DNA of 64,000 nt from Sulfolobales archaeon HS-7 (GCA_019704295.1 AP024596.1:1659369-1723368), one strand, 5' to 3'; numbered from the stretch's first letter, positions 1 to 8,870 are shown. Notes: generated by a model not told the origin, from the sequence alone. Translations and numbers: made by a program.

Positions 1-943
1 TAGGACAAACAAACACTCGGTCGGAAAGGGTTAGGTCTTTTTTCACGTATCCACACCTAGCACATGTCTTTGAAGTATTCCTCGGATCTACCTTCACTAC
101 CCTCCTACCAGCTCTTTCAGCCTTGTAGGATAGGTAGCTCATGAACTTAGAGAAGTTAGAGTGGAGGACATGCTTCCTCAGAGTTTTACTCTCGTTACTC
201 TCCACCATTTCCCTTACGTCTAGGTCTTCCACGCATATCTTATCATATTGTTCCACGAGCCACGAAGTCACCTTGTGGAGGTAATCGCTCATCAAGTTCT
301 TCACATGTTCGTGAAGCTTGGCTAATTTTTCCCTGACCTTCTCGTAGTTTTTAGATCCCTTCCTCTTTCTTGATAGTGATCTCTGCAGGACCTTTATCCT
401 CTTCTCGACATTGTCGAAAACCTTAGGGTTCCCTATCACTATACCGGTAGACGTAGTTACTAGCTTGTCAACTCCCAGGTCTATTCCGACCACTTTCCCA
501 GTTTTCTCGCGAGGTCTCTTTTCGACCTCAACCTGAAAGATAGCATGCCAACCAGTGGCACTCCTCTTTATGATAACTCCCTTTACCTCACCTTCCAAAG
601 GTCTGTGGAAGAGGACTTCCATTTCGCCTACCTTAGATAGGACGAGTCTGTCTCCCTGAACTTTGAAACCTGACTGGTTATAATTGATCACCTTGAGGAA
701 CTTCTTGTACCTCAGTTTCCCCACTTTCCTCTCCTTCTTCCTAAGTTCGTGAAGGGCGTTGATGTTATACCATAGTAAGTTGTTGACCATCTGGAGGACT
801 TTGGAGTAAACTAGTTCCTTTCCTTCTATTTTTAGGTCTTTCAACATGTTTTGAGTGTCCTTGGGTGTTATCTTTTTCCCTTCTTTCCTCGCGTTATTTA
901 CCGTGTCTAACAACGCATTGTAAACCCTAGCTTCGATTTGCAT
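1..943 (-). CDS. tnpB: TnpB, RNA-guided nuclease of IS200/IS605 (3' end outside window)
   Basis: Translation of the minus strand from the ATG at 943 gives a TnpB protein. RuvC-like residues are visible: Asp in GIDLGVDK (about residue 155) and Glu in CVEDLDV (about 239). The first half of the zinc finger follows as CARCGY, then a further VCP at the window edge; the last catalytic Asp lies outside. The usual N-terminal TnpB motif (FKYRVYPTREVEEKL) lies in the same frame upstream of 943, up to an in-frame stop at 1046-1048. That extension overlaps the end of tnpA and contains no ATG, GTG or TTG. So either a rare start (an ATT at 1009) or a shortened protein is used. TnpB in this family is a guide-RNA-dependent DNA nuclease that promotes element retention. 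Confidence 0.9.
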   Translation of the reverse strand, partial: MQIEARVYNALLDTVNNARKEGKKITPKDTQNMLKDLKIEGKELVYSKVLQMVNNLLWYNINALHELRKKERKVGKLRYKKFLKVINYNQSGFKVQGDRLVLSKVGEMEVLFHRPLEGEVKGVIIKRSATGWHAIFQVEVEKRPREKTGKVVGIDLGVDKLVTTSTGIVIGNPKVFDNVEKRIKVLQRSLSRKRKGSKNYEKVREKLAKLHEHVKNLMSDYLHKVTSWLVEQYDKICVEDLDVREMVESNESKTLRKHVLHSNFSKFMSYLSYKAERAGRRVVKVDPRNTSKTCARCGYVKKDLTLSDRVFVCP

Positions 944-1013
944 GACGCGGAGGAGTTTCTCCTCTACTTCTCTTGTTGGATAAACCCTGTACTTGAAGGA
1001 GAGTTGAATTTTG

Positions 1014-1421
1014 TTACTCTCTCTCCTGGCTCTCCACGTATTTCCTCAACACCTCTAGCGTTACCTGTCCACTTGTCGCTAGGAAATATGAGGGAGACCA
1101 GAAGTGTCCTTTCCACAGTTTCTCTTTCATTTGAGGGAATTTCCTCTGTATTTCCCTTGAGGTAATGGTCTTGACCGCGTTTATGTATCTAGGTATGTCC
1201 AAGGTCGGTTTTGCTTTGAATAACATGTGAAAGTGATCCTTATCCACACCAATGTCTATTACCTCGACTTCGAATGTTTTGCTTATCTCCAGGATTTGTT
1301 CTTTTAGAAAATTGATTATTTCCTCGTTGTTAAATACCTTCCTGCGGTACTTCACCACCTGGACGTAGTGGTAATAAAGAGCGTAAACCGAGTGCGACCC
1401 TCTCTCCAATCTGTACCGCAT
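1014..1421 (-). CDS. tnpA: TnpA, HUH Y1 transposase (IS200/IS605)
   Basis: The 135-residue protein has the usual length and motifs of single-strand Y1 transposases: HUH pair His63 and His65 in DHFHMLF, and the likely nucleophile Tyr128 in LRKYVESQ. Family knowledge: the enzyme excises and inserts single-stranded element DNA at subterminal hairpins without duplicating the target. The ATG at 1421 follows a short AT-rich leader and the palindrome at 1461-1501. The reading frame is intact, so the copy may be active. The end of the gene overlaps the upstream-extended tnpB frame. Confidence 0.93.
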   Translation of the reverse strand: MRYRLERGSHSVYALYYHYVQVVKYRRKVFNNEEIINFLKEQILEISKTFEVEVIDIGVDKDHFHMLFKAKPTLDIPRYINAVKTITSREIQRKFPQMKEKLWKGHFWSPSYFLATSGQVTLEVLRKYVESQERE

Positions 1422-1460
1422 AGTTATGCTTATTTTTTTATAACTATAAAAAGATTTCTA

Positions 1461-1501
1461 TAAGGGGGCTATCCTCACGGAAGGGGACTTTCGCCCCCTT
1501 A
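1461..1501 (-). repeat. IS left-end palindrome with GAAA-capped stem and alternative pairing
   Basis: Read on the minus strand, the arm AAGGGGGC pairs with GTCCCCTT across a GAAA loop (8 pairs including one G-U). The same arm also pairs perfectly with the distal GCCCCCTT. It sits about 40-80 bases upstream of the tnpA start. By position it is the left-end hairpin recognised by TnpA; the GNRA loop also suits a structured RNA. A close relative without any transposase is found at 39058-39103. Confidence 0.75.
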
Positions 1502-1542
1502 ACCCCCCCATAAAGTTAAAAGAGACAAAGGGACATTCTGCA

Positions 1543-1683
1543 ATGAAGTATAGCGGAATTCAACTTTCATCAACGCTGGATATGATAAACTCGATCTATA
1601 GGCTATTCAGAATATCGGTTTCTAATACCTAAGTTAGCTCAACTGACATACAAGATCTATACGAGATGATGTATCCCAGATAA
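1543..1683 (+). pseudogene. Possible decayed gene fragment
   Basis: An ATG at 1543 opens 29 codons that read like real protein (SSTLDMINSIYRLFRISVS). A stop at 1630 follows, and the same frame continues as SSTDIQDLYEMMYP before a second stop at 1681. The continuation across one stop suggests a disrupted gene rather than chance, but the sample is short and I do not recognise the family. The rest of 1502-2119 is AT-rich and shows no other gene. Confidence 0.2.
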
Positions 1684-2119
1684 AGATGATATCTTTACTA
1701 TTCGGTGCTGACTCCTTGGATATGGGTAATAAATATGTATGAATTTCCAACCTAGGCCGTTCACGTATTCATTGCGAATTCGGTTTGTTTAGAAATATAG
1801 AATGAATTTAATTGAGTTTAATCATATAAATTATGTAGGAATTCGTACTTGTAATTTCCTTTATTTGTTGCTATTTCCAATGATTGTAATTCGCGATGAA
1901 TACCTGAGACATCCTCCAACCCATTTTCTACATCACTAGTTAGTTTCTACACGAAGTTCATAAGAATCTGAACTTTTTCTTCGCGTAGAGCGTATGTAAC
2001 GTGACAAGAATATAAAGTAGCAAAAGATCCGCCTAGTAGGACTCTTATTATGTAGTGCTAGTTCATACTCTTCCCAAGGGGAAACAAAGTTTTTTCCTAT
2101 TAACTTGTTAAGTATTATC

Positions 2120-2884
2120 ATGGAAACTATTGAACTAGAAGAAAGGGGAAAAATAACCATAATTTACTTGAACAGGCCTGAGAAAAGGAACGCAATAAAC
2201 ATTAAGATGGCTGAGGAGATCGCCTCTGTCTTAACGGAACTTAATGATAATAGTAACGTTAGAGTGGTAATAATCACGGGTAAAGGGGGATCCTTCTCCG
2301 CAGGTGCCGATGTGAAGGAAATGTATGAAACGCAAGTAGAGGAAATTGTGAGAAAAGGTCATATGCCACTATGGAACGCGTTAAGGAGGTTCCGAAAACC
2401 AGTGATAGCTGTAATTAATGGAGTTGCAGCTGGTGGCGGCCTTGAGTTGGCTATGGCTTGTGATATAATTATAGCAGAAAAGGGAACCAAATTAGGTCAA
2501 CCAGAGATAAATCTCGGTATAATTCCGGGGGCTGGAGGAACTCAAAGACTGACCCGGACAATAGGCAAATACAAAGCAATGAAATTGGTTTTGACCGGTG
2601 AGTTAATAACCGCGGAGGAGGCCGAAAGAATGGGACTAATAACGGCTTTAACGGAACCGGGTAAAGGTTTAGAAGAAGCAATCAAGTTAGCCCAGGAAAT
2701 TACAAAAAGACCCAGCTTCGCAGTAGAACTAGCTAAGGAAAGTGTATCTAAAGCTACTGAAACCAATCTGGAACAGGGACTGGATATAGAGAGAAGGAAC
2801 TTCTACCTTACACTGACAACTGACGAAGGAAAGGAGGGAATGAAGGCATTCATAGAAAAGAGGAAGCCCTCATGGATGAAATAG
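2120..2884 (+). CDS. Enoyl-CoA hydratase/isomerase family protein (crotonase)
   Basis: A 254-residue crotonase. Both catalytic glutamates of true enoyl-CoA hydratases are present: Glu109 in GGGLELAMACDI and Glu129 in GQPEINLGIIPGAGGTQRL. The oxyanion-hole and CoA-binding segment is SFSAGADVKEM. This supports hydration of 2-enoyl-CoA to 3-hydroxyacyl-CoA. Sulfolobales carry several paralogues, including the 3-hydroxypropionyl-CoA dehydratase of the autotrophic cycle; the substrate cannot be told from sequence. I prefer the ATG at 2120 over an in-frame TTG at 2105, because the protein then begins directly before the first beta strand (METIELEERG). No operon partner is visible. Confidence 0.9.
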   Translation: METIELEERGKITIIYLNRPEKRNAINIKMAEEIASVLTELNDNSNVRVVIITGKGGSFSAGADVKEMYETQVEEIVRKGHMPLWNALRRFRKPVIAVINGVAAGGGLELAMACDIIIAEKGTKLGQPEINLGIIPGAGGTQRLTRTIGKYKAMKLVLTGELITAEEAERMGLITALTEPGKGLEEAIKLAQEITKRPSFAVELAKESVSKATETNLEQGLDIERRNFYLTLTTDEGKEGMKAFIEKRKPSWMK

Positions 2885-3084
2885 GGGGTCAACGTTTTCC
2901 ATCTTACCTAAAATCACGTTTTTAACTTTACGGTATTATAATTCCTAAGACTTTAAAGGGCATCAACACCCTCTCATGTGGAAGATTTTCATTTAATTTC
3001 AGATATAAGGTGGCCCCAAGCTATAAGTAAGTGTGAATAACGTTATCGTCAGTTAGCTAAAGTTCAGAAATGCGCTGTTTCATG

Positions 3085-3630
3085 TTATTCCCTTCTAATG
3101 AATCTGAGGAGATAAATAACGCTGGTTATGGTATATCCTACTAGAGCTGTGACAACCCCAATGAGATAGAAAAGAACGGTAGGAGCTATTTGGGAGTTAA
3201 ATAGGACTATTATTTCGATTAACAGAGCAGGAAAAGCCAATACGAAAAAAAGGATCATGATACCTCTCAACCTCTCTTGAAGAACGTCGAGTTCGAATAG
3301 TCTCTTAGCTGTCTTTAGCAGACTTTCTATTTCTCCAACGATATCCTTTATTCTGTAAGAAAGGTTCTCCGATGCGAGCTCTACCTTTTTTTGTCCGGAC
3401 TCCCCGCTAATCTTGTAATAAGTAATGATTTCCTCCAGGAAGCTCGCAGTCTCGCTATCCGTGAAAAAGTTAGAAGCCTCCCTGAGGAAAATGGCCATGC
3501 TCTGGGCTTTTTTCCTTAGTAAGCGTTCTCTAAATTGACTTTTTAATACAACGTAAATGAAGATTGTAAATACGACAAAGGATATGGTCGTAAGAACAGT
3601 TACGAATAGCAACACTAAATAAACTTGCAC
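3085..3630 (-). CDS. Conserved-looking membrane protein, function unknown
   Basis: The 181-residue protein has one N-terminal transmembrane helix (about residues 3-28), a charged 80-residue helical region likely in the cytoplasm (KKVELASENLSYRIKDIVGEIESLL without its ends), and two C-terminal helices (about 120-142 and 147-172) ending in RRE. No enzymatic motif is visible. Upstream lies the molybdenum enzyme gene in the same direction, about 80 bases away, but the role is unknown. Confidence 0.7.
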   Translation of the reverse strand: MQVYLVLLFVTVLTTISFVVFTIFIYVVLKSQFRERLLRKKAQSMAIFLREASNFFTDSETASFLEEIITYYKISGESGQKKVELASENLSYRIKDIVGEIESLLKTAKRLFELDVLQERLRGIMILFFVLAFPALLIEIIVLFNSQIAPTVLFYLIGVVTALVGYTITSVIYLLRFIRRE

Positions 3631-3710
3631 AAGAGTTAAGGAGCCTCGTTATTATTAAATAGTCAAGTATTGGCTGTGGTTCTTTCTCTATAATTGGAAC
3701 CAACCAGCGT

Positions 3711-5732
3711 TTACTTACAAAGGTCGGTATTAGGAATAGGGATCCTATTGATCTTCCTTCCGATAAGCTTCTCGGCTAAGACGAATGCCGCTGCCATTGC
3801 TCCTATAGTTCCGCTTTCCCCTACCCCTCTAGCTCCATGTGGAAGCTTTGAAGGGTACTCTACTATCTGGGTAGTCACCCTGAAGTTAGCCATAACAGCA
3901 TCGAACACTCCAGCGTCAGATATAGATGAGAACAAAGGTATTCCTTCTTTACCGTATTTTGCCTCTTCTGAGATAACTTCCCCTATTCCCTGAACGACTC
4001 CCCCGTAGATTTGCGAAGATATGTCATCTGGGTTATAAGCCTTTCCCACATCGTCTACCGCATAAATCTCATCGATAACTAATCTACATTCCTCCTCGTT
4101 AAGTTTACCCGAAATCACATATGCGCCTGGGGCGAATATTGCGTCAGACTTAAAGAAAACATCCACCTCAATGGGACCCTCCCTTTTATATGCTTCAAAT
4201 AAGTTATCTCCAGTTCTTTTCTTCAGCTCCAGCAGGGCCTGCATTAGTGAGGCCCCTCCAGCTGTAATACTCCTACTTCCAAATGTACCTATTGCTTCCT
4301 TCAGATCAGGAGTGTCGGCGAATTTCAATTTTATTTCTCTCTTATCTATTCCAAGAACAGTTGAGGCTAAGTTAAGAAATGCCCCCTCATGGTCCTGACC
4401 GTGAGGCCTAGTACCCATAATGATCTCTACACCTTCACTTGTTAACCTCACCTTGGCGGATTCGCCAGGGGGAGAGGCTATCAGAGCTGAAAAGGTGACT
4501 AAGGCAGCCTTTTTCCTATTCCTCTGCATCTCCCTATATTTCTTTTCCGCAAGTTCGAAGACCCTTTGATAGCCAGCTTCATCGATTCTAAGACCTAGTG
4601 GAGTTGTGTACTCCCCCTTTATTAGGTTCTTCTTCCTGATCTCGAGAGAGTCCATTCCTATGGTTTTGGAAAGTTCTTCGATTAACGTTTCATGTATTAA
4701 TGCAGCCTCAGGCCTTCCTGCACCCCTATACGGACCTGTAGGTGGGAGATTTGTAAATACGGAAATGGCCTCTACTTCGGCAAATCGCATTTTATAAGGA
4801 CCTGTAAGGAGTCTTGCTGGAAACGATGCCATCATAGTATTAATGCTAAAGTTATACGCCCCTATATCGTGAATAACCCTACCCCTCAAACCAAGGATTG
4901 TGCCGTCCCATTTCGCAAAGAGCGTCGCGTTAATTATCATCCCCTTTCCATGAACCGGGTTATTAAGATGTTCAGTCCTAGTTTCGATCCATTTCACAGG
5001 TCTGCCTAACTTGATCGAAGCTATGGAAGCTATTACGTATTCTGCGTAGGTCTGAGATTTGTTCCCAAAGGCGCCTCCAACGTCAGGTGAGTACACCCTA
5101 ATTTTCTCAGGAGCGAGCTGGAGGGTTTCGCTTAAACCGTTCCTTATACCAAAAGGTGATTGGGATGATACGAAAACGTCAAGGACGTCATCGTGATAGT
5201 TGGCTATTACTCCCTTAGTTTCCATGGGGTTTGCCACAACTCTAGACATCTCTATTTTTCTAGTTACCTCAACCTGAGATTCCCTAAATAACGCCAGTTC
5301 TCCTCCTTTAAAATTAACTACATTCGAGATATTTTTCGGTACATCGTCATATATTTGCACCGTCGGTTCTTCTATTGATAATGAGGGTTCTAAAGGCTCA
5401 TATTCAACCGAAACTTCCTCAGCCACGTCTTCCATATCATATCTGTTCTCAGTAATTACGGCAGCCACAGGTTGACCGTAAAAATTAACTACTCCGTCAG
5501 CGAGAACGGGCATTTTCTTTACTTTGGCACCAGGATATTGAGCGGCAGGAAGGAACAGTTCCAGATCTTTTCCAGTGAGGAACAAGAGAGCGTTTGAAGG
5601 TGAATTAATTCTCCTTATTCTCGCCCTAGCGTAAGGAGACCTAACTATGTAAAGGTACGTTTGGTTATCCAGGGAAATGTCATCTACGTATTTTCCTTGA
5701 CCCTTTATCAAGAATATTGCTCGCTCACTCAT
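3711..5732 (-). CDS. Xanthine-oxidase-family molybdopterin-binding large subunit (aldehyde/CO-dehydrogenase-like)
   Basis: A 673-residue molybdenum hydroxylase large subunit. The N-terminal domain starts GKYVDDISL and includes FYGQPVAAVI. Cofactor segments include GGAFGNKSQT, PYRGAGRPEAALIHE, GTRPHGQDHEGAF and GTFGSRSITAGGASL. The catalytic Glu is in GVGESGTIGA near the C terminus. The active-site loop is YRGAGR, not the AYRCSFR of true CO dehydrogenase, so an aldehyde such as glyceraldehyde is more likely than CO. The enzyme should need FAD (CoxM-like) and 2Fe-2S (CoxS-like) partners. Neither is adjacent, but a pair lacking its own large subunit lies at 37366-38738. It is somewhat short for the family (700-790). 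Confidence 0.9.
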   Translation of the reverse strand: MSERAIFLIKGQGKYVDDISLDNQTYLYIVRSPYARARIRRINSPSNALLFLTGKDLELFLPAAQYPGAKVKKMPVLADGVVNFYGQPVAAVITENRYDMEDVAEEVSVEYEPLEPSLSIEEPTVQIYDDVPKNISNVVNFKGGELALFRESQVEVTRKIEMSRVVANPMETKGVIANYHDDVLDVFVSSQSPFGIRNGLSETLQLAPEKIRVYSPDVGGAFGNKSQTYAEYVIASIASIKLGRPVKWIETRTEHLNNPVHGKGMIINATLFAKWDGTILGLRGRVIHDIGAYNFSINTMMASFPARLLTGPYKMRFAEVEAISVFTNLPPTGPYRGAGRPEAALIHETLIEELSKTIGMDSLEIRKKNLIKGEYTTPLGLRIDEAGYQRVFELAEKKYREMQRNRKKAALVTFSALIASPPGESAKVRLTSEGVEIIMGTRPHGQDHEGAFLNLASTVLGIDKREIKLKFADTPDLKEAIGTFGSRSITAGGASLMQALLELKKRTGDNLFEAYKREGPIEVDVFFKSDAIFAPGAYVISGKLNEEECRLVIDEIYAVDDVGKAYNPDDISSQIYGGVVQGIGEVISEEAKYGKEGIPLFSSISDAGVFDAVMANFRVTTQIVEYPSKLPHGARGVGESGTIGAMAAAFVLAEKLIGRKINRIPIPNTDLCK

Positions 5733-6164
5733 ATGAGAAATGAGGTTATCACTTATTTTTATCTTTACGGGGGTCCAGTAACATTTCGGTTAAACCCCAA
5801 GCATAGTTTCCACTGAGGCAATACATGCTTCGCCGCTAACACAGTAATGGAAATAGTAAGTCCAGAACGCTGCCTACATCAACATCGTAGTGGATTGCTA
5901 TCCTCTTAGTGCTATGTGTTTTCCCCGTGGAAGCCTCATTCAATAACATTCGGCAACTAGTAACTCACCGTTTCAACAATGTTCAGTAAGGCACTGCTTA
6001 ACCGCCCTCTAAGCTCATACCTCCTTACAAAATTAGTTAACGAGGTTAATATCGTTTAAAGATAGCATACCTAATCAAGTAATAATTTTTATAACTTATC
6101 GAAAGGATAACTTAGTTAAACCATGCCATAACAGCATAATAGACCCCAAGAGAAGTTTTTATTT
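5733..6164. other. Intergenic region without a recognisable gene
   Basis: The 432 bases contain only short, stop-broken frames. One fragment near 5850-5930 looks weakly coding (NAAYINIVVDCYP) but is too short to assign. An AT-rich stretch at 6083-6100 (taataatttttataactt) may hold the promoter of the MNT gene that follows. Confidence 0.5.
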
Positions 6165-6677
6165 TTGCTTAAGGATACACACTTTGTGGAAGATCCTTAC
6201 AGGAGTGTGTTAGAGAAGCTTGTTAAACTACTGTCAGAGGAGTTTGGGGATAAGCTGATCTCCGTCGTAATTTACGGAAGTGTAGCAAGAGGTGATAACA
6301 GGAAGGATAGTGACGTTGATTTGCTATTGGTCATAAAGGAGTTACCAAAAACATTAACCGAGAGAATAATGCTATTCGAAAAAGTAGAAAAGGGGATCGA
6401 AGACGATATAGAAAGGCTTAGGGATCAAGGATATTACGTAACCTTGTCTCCCATAATGAAAACTCCAGAGGAGGCAGTGAGGTTTTCTCCTCTTTATATG
6501 GACATGACTGAAGACGCAATAATTCTTTACGACAAGGACCACTTCTTTAAGACAGTACTTGACGAGACCAAAGAAAGGTTACAGAAATTAGGTTTCGAGA
6601 GAGTCTGGGTGTCTAAAAAAGTATGGTATTGGAGGAAGAAGGATTACAAATTCGGCGAAGTAATCAACTTCGGGTGA
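6165..6677 (+). CDS. MNT-type nucleotidyltransferase (minimal nucleotidyltransferase of an MNT-HEPN pair)
   Basis: The 170-residue protein has the polymerase-beta-like nucleotidyltransferase signature IYGSVARGDNRKDSDVDLL at about residues 38-56 (GS...R...DxD). Family knowledge: such MNT proteins are antitoxins that can AMPylate a HEPN partner. A HEPN-domain gene starts inside its stop codon (GTGA overlap), so the two are translationally coupled. The start is a TTG at 6165. The C-terminal segment ends FGEVINF, typical of the family. Confidence 0.88.
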   Translation: MLKDTHFVEDPYRSVLEKLVKLLSEEFGDKLISVVIYGSVARGDNRKDSDVDLLLVIKELPKTLTERIMLFEKVEKGIEDDIERLRDQGYYVTLSPIMKTPEEAVRFSPLYMDMTEDAIILYDKDHFFKTVLDETKERLQKLGFERVWVSKKVWYWRKKDYKFGEVINFG

Positions 6678-7102
6678 GGCTTACGAATAACAACGACATC
6701 GCGAAATCCTACGTTACCCAGGCCGAAGAGAGGATAAAACATTCAAAAGAAGCGTTGAGTGAAGGCAGTTATCCTTATGTGGTGAGACAATGTCAAGAGG
6801 CCGTGGAATTACTCCTTAAAGCTTCCCTGAGATATGTGGGCATAGAGCCGCCTAAACTTCACGATGTCGGATATCTCCTTAAGAAAGAAAAAGATAGGTT
6901 TCCCCAATGGTTTCAGGAGAGAATAGATGAATTAGCATACTATTCTAAAGTCCTAAGAAGGGAAAGGGAACCGGCAATGTATGGAGACGAGGAAACTGGA
7001 GCCACACCCGAAGAGTTGTACTCTAAGTTTGACGCTGAAAATGCCTCTAAGATGTGCGCGATTGTCTATGAACTAGTGAAAAAACTTATTAAAACTGATT
7101 AG
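6674..7102 (+). CDS. HEPN-domain protein, partner of the MNT nucleotidyltransferase
   Basis: The 142-residue all-helical protein matches HEPN domains: YVTQAEERIKHSKEALSEG, then RQCQEAVELLLKASLRYVG, and LHDVGYLLKKEKDRF. I start it at the GTG at 6674, which overlaps the TGA of the MNT gene; the open frame runs further up to 6623, but that part only mirrors the MNT sequence. The Rx4-6H ribonuclease motif of toxic HEPN proteins is not evident, so it may be a non-RNase HEPN or use another site. Function as a toxin-antitoxin pair is inferred from the gene arrangement. Confidence 0.85.
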   Translation: MRLTNNNDIAKSYVTQAEERIKHSKEALSEGSYPYVVRQCQEAVELLLKASLRYVGIEPPKLHDVGYLLKKEKDRFPQWFQERIDELAYYSKVLRREREPAMYGDEETGATPEELYSKFDAENASKMCAIVYELVKKLIKTD

Positions 7103-7927
7103 GCGTATTATCCTTTGTCAGACCTTAAAGGCCAAAGTGAATGGTTTATGCATAACCAAACATTTCGAAGTTATGATTCCTAGTGTCCCAAAGTTAGGCA
7201 CTGCCGCATGAGATTTTTCCCTTGATCCTTAAAGTATAACTAAGTATGCTAAATAGATTAATAACCATACTAGTATTTGGTTCTTGTTTATCTTACAGAT
7301 ATCTCTTTAAATATTATATATGTTTAGTTTTCCGCCTGAGGTAGGGTAAGAAAGGAGGAAACGAATTAGCATTGCATAATTCTCTTCTTGCTGTACATTG
7401 TCTTGACCGAGTGGCGATCCTTGTGCCTGATAGTTCGACGTAGGGAGTCTGCAGATCTTTCTTCAGTCTTTGACCATGAACATAAAGCCCTTGAGGAAGC
7501 AGTACGTAGATTTCCTTTCCTCTTAACTACCATTTCCTTACCTGGACTCCTCTCCTCGATGGCTTTGCTCTCCATCTACTCGACTGATTCGTTCAATAGT
7601 GAATATTACGCAATGTGATAAGAAGAAACCTAGTACCTCGTTCGGTGAAGGACGTTACTTTAAGCTGTTTCATGGTATTATCTTTCCCTCGAACGATATT
7701 TACCATTATCGAGTAGGTAATCAATTGGTTAATTTCAAAATAATAAAATTGTGAATTAGTTATAGACACGTAAGCAGCCGTCCGGCCTGTTCCAGGCGTA
7801 TTTCTCTCTCCTATGCAATTTTTGGACCACAGCTTAAATAGGTTAGGGAAAGCTTAACTACACACTGTCCCCCATTATAACAGACACGCAGAGAAGTTCT
7901 TATATAAATTGCTGAATTCTATTAATA
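7103..7927. other. Long intergenic region with weak coding traces only
   Basis: No convincing gene is seen in 825 bases. Overlapping frames open on both strands around 7366-7618, and a minus-strand frame there reads coherently for a stretch (EIYVLLPQGLYVHGQRL), which may be a decayed gene. None has a start, family motif or promoter I can support. The last 30 bases hold the promoter of the next gene. Confidence 0.45.
7901..7908 (+). promoter_or_regulatory. TATA box of the nuclease-fold gene
   Basis: The sequence tatataaa lies 20-27 bases before the ATG at 7928, the spacing expected for an archaeal leaderless transcript. Confidence 0.6.
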
Positions 7928-8353
7928 ATGAACAATATGGGTAAATATAATGGTATTGGGAGGAACCAATTAGTGGGAAACGCTGGCCTCTATTATGTGT
8001 GCTACGAGTTAAGCAAGAGGGGATGGAATGCAATGCCGACCTCCCGCAATGCTAGGGGAGTTGACGTAGTTATATACAATCAGAAAGGATCTAATTCGCA
8101 TACTATACAAGTTAAGGCTCTTTCGAAAAGAAGTCCTGTTCCATTCGGCAAAACTCTTAGTAACCTCATCGCAGAATACGTTGTTGTAGTTACCGACATC
8201 TTTAATCAACCTAAGCTATATATTGTAGATACACCAACAGTAAAATCCCTAATTCACGAGGGCTTAAAGGACGGTAGAAGGAGTTATTGGTTTCAGCCTA
8301 ACGATTATGAGCAATTCAAGGACAACTGGTCCCTTCTTGGTAACCCATATTAG
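7928..8353 (+). CDS. Restriction-endonuclease-fold (PD-(D/E)XK-like) protein
   Basis: This 141-residue protein begins GRNQLVGNAGLYYVCYELS, followed by TSRNARGVDVVIYN and HTIQVKAL. The Asp in GVDVV and the QVK triad about 17 residues later fit the PD-(D/E)XK nuclease core, with the Glu before the core coming from the helix (YELS). Such small stand-alone domains are seen in DNA repair and mobile elements; the target is unknown. An alternative start is the ATG three codons later. It stands alone with its own TATA box. Confidence 0.65.
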   Translation: MNNMGKYNGIGRNQLVGNAGLYYVCYELSKRGWNAMPTSRNARGVDVVIYNQKGSNSHTIQVKALSKRSPVPFGKTLSNLIAEYVVVVTDIFNQPKLYIVDTPTVKSLIHEGLKDGRRSYWFQPNDYEQFKDNWSLLGNPY

Positions 8354-8453
8354 GGGATACGAGCGAATTAAGAAAGAGTTACTCGTTTACAACTCTAATC
8401 AAATGCTGTAAAACCCAAAAGTATCATTTGCCTTCTGATCTAAAACGACCCGT

Positions 8454-8870
8454 CTATAATTCAACTGTTAATTCCACATCGCTAATACGCGGGACTCCAA
8501 ATAACCTTATGTAATTTTCGATCCCCCTTGTGTACCTCACATCCACGTATTCTACGCGCGTAAAATTGAAAATAATAGGTAAGGAGGTCTGTGTGAAAGG
8601 TCTTGTCCTCAACTCCCTTGATATATGTTCGACGAACCTTGCTAATTCTGGGATCTTAGCGTAAGCGACGTAGCCTATAATCTTAAACCTATCCTTTAAC
8701 TCCTCATACTGATCGTGGATTAGAGCGATCCTTAATGATCTACCTCCTGGAATTTCTTCAAAAAAGGAATAGGAAAGGAGAAAGTCCTTATCTCTGACCA
8801 ATGGGAAGCCTTCGTACTCGACTTTTGTAGTTGATCGGAGATTAGGCGGTAAAGAAATCCTTAACTTCAC
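8454..8870 (-). CDS. Uncharacterised protein in the dpo4 operon
   Basis: The 138-residue protein shows no motif I recognise. It is rich in beta strands and basic and aromatic residues (YVDVRYTRGIENYIRLFG). It begins within the last four bases of dpo4 (8867-8870), so it is translationally coupled to the polymerase and is the third gene of the run. No signal peptide or membrane segment. A link with translesion synthesis is only inferred from position. Confidence 0.7.
   Translation of the reverse strand: MKLRISLPPNLRSTTKVEYEGFPLVRDKDFLLSYSFFEEIPGGRSLRIALIHDQYEELKDRFKIIGYVAYAKIPELARFVEHISRELRTRPFTQTSLPIIFNFTRVEYVDVRYTRGIENYIRLFGVPRISDVELTVEL

Larger units (their letters stand above)
1..1505 (-). 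mobile_element. IS200/IS605-family insertion sequence, partial (cut by window start)
   Basis: The element carries an HUH Y1 transposase gene (tnpA) followed by an overlapping tnpB, both on the minus strand, which is the IS200/IS605 layout. A palindromic segment (1461-1501) lies just upstream of tnpA, as expected for a subterminal hairpin of the left end. The tnpB end and the right end fall outside the window, so completeness cannot be judged. No target-site duplication is expected for this family. The exact left boundary is inferred; I place it just beyond the hairpin. Confidence 0.85.

Noticed and set aside
1660..1730. C/D-like pattern ATGATGT ... ATGATAT ... CTGA
   Set aside because: The D' box is missing and the spacing is irregular; the stretch overlaps a coding-like frame.
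3711..5732. True CO dehydrogenase CoxL
   Set aside because: The active-site loop is YRGAGR, not AYRCSFR, so CO oxidation is not supported.
7366..7618. Open frames on both strands of the gap
   Set aside because: Overlapping antisense frames without family motifs or a promoter; at best a relic.
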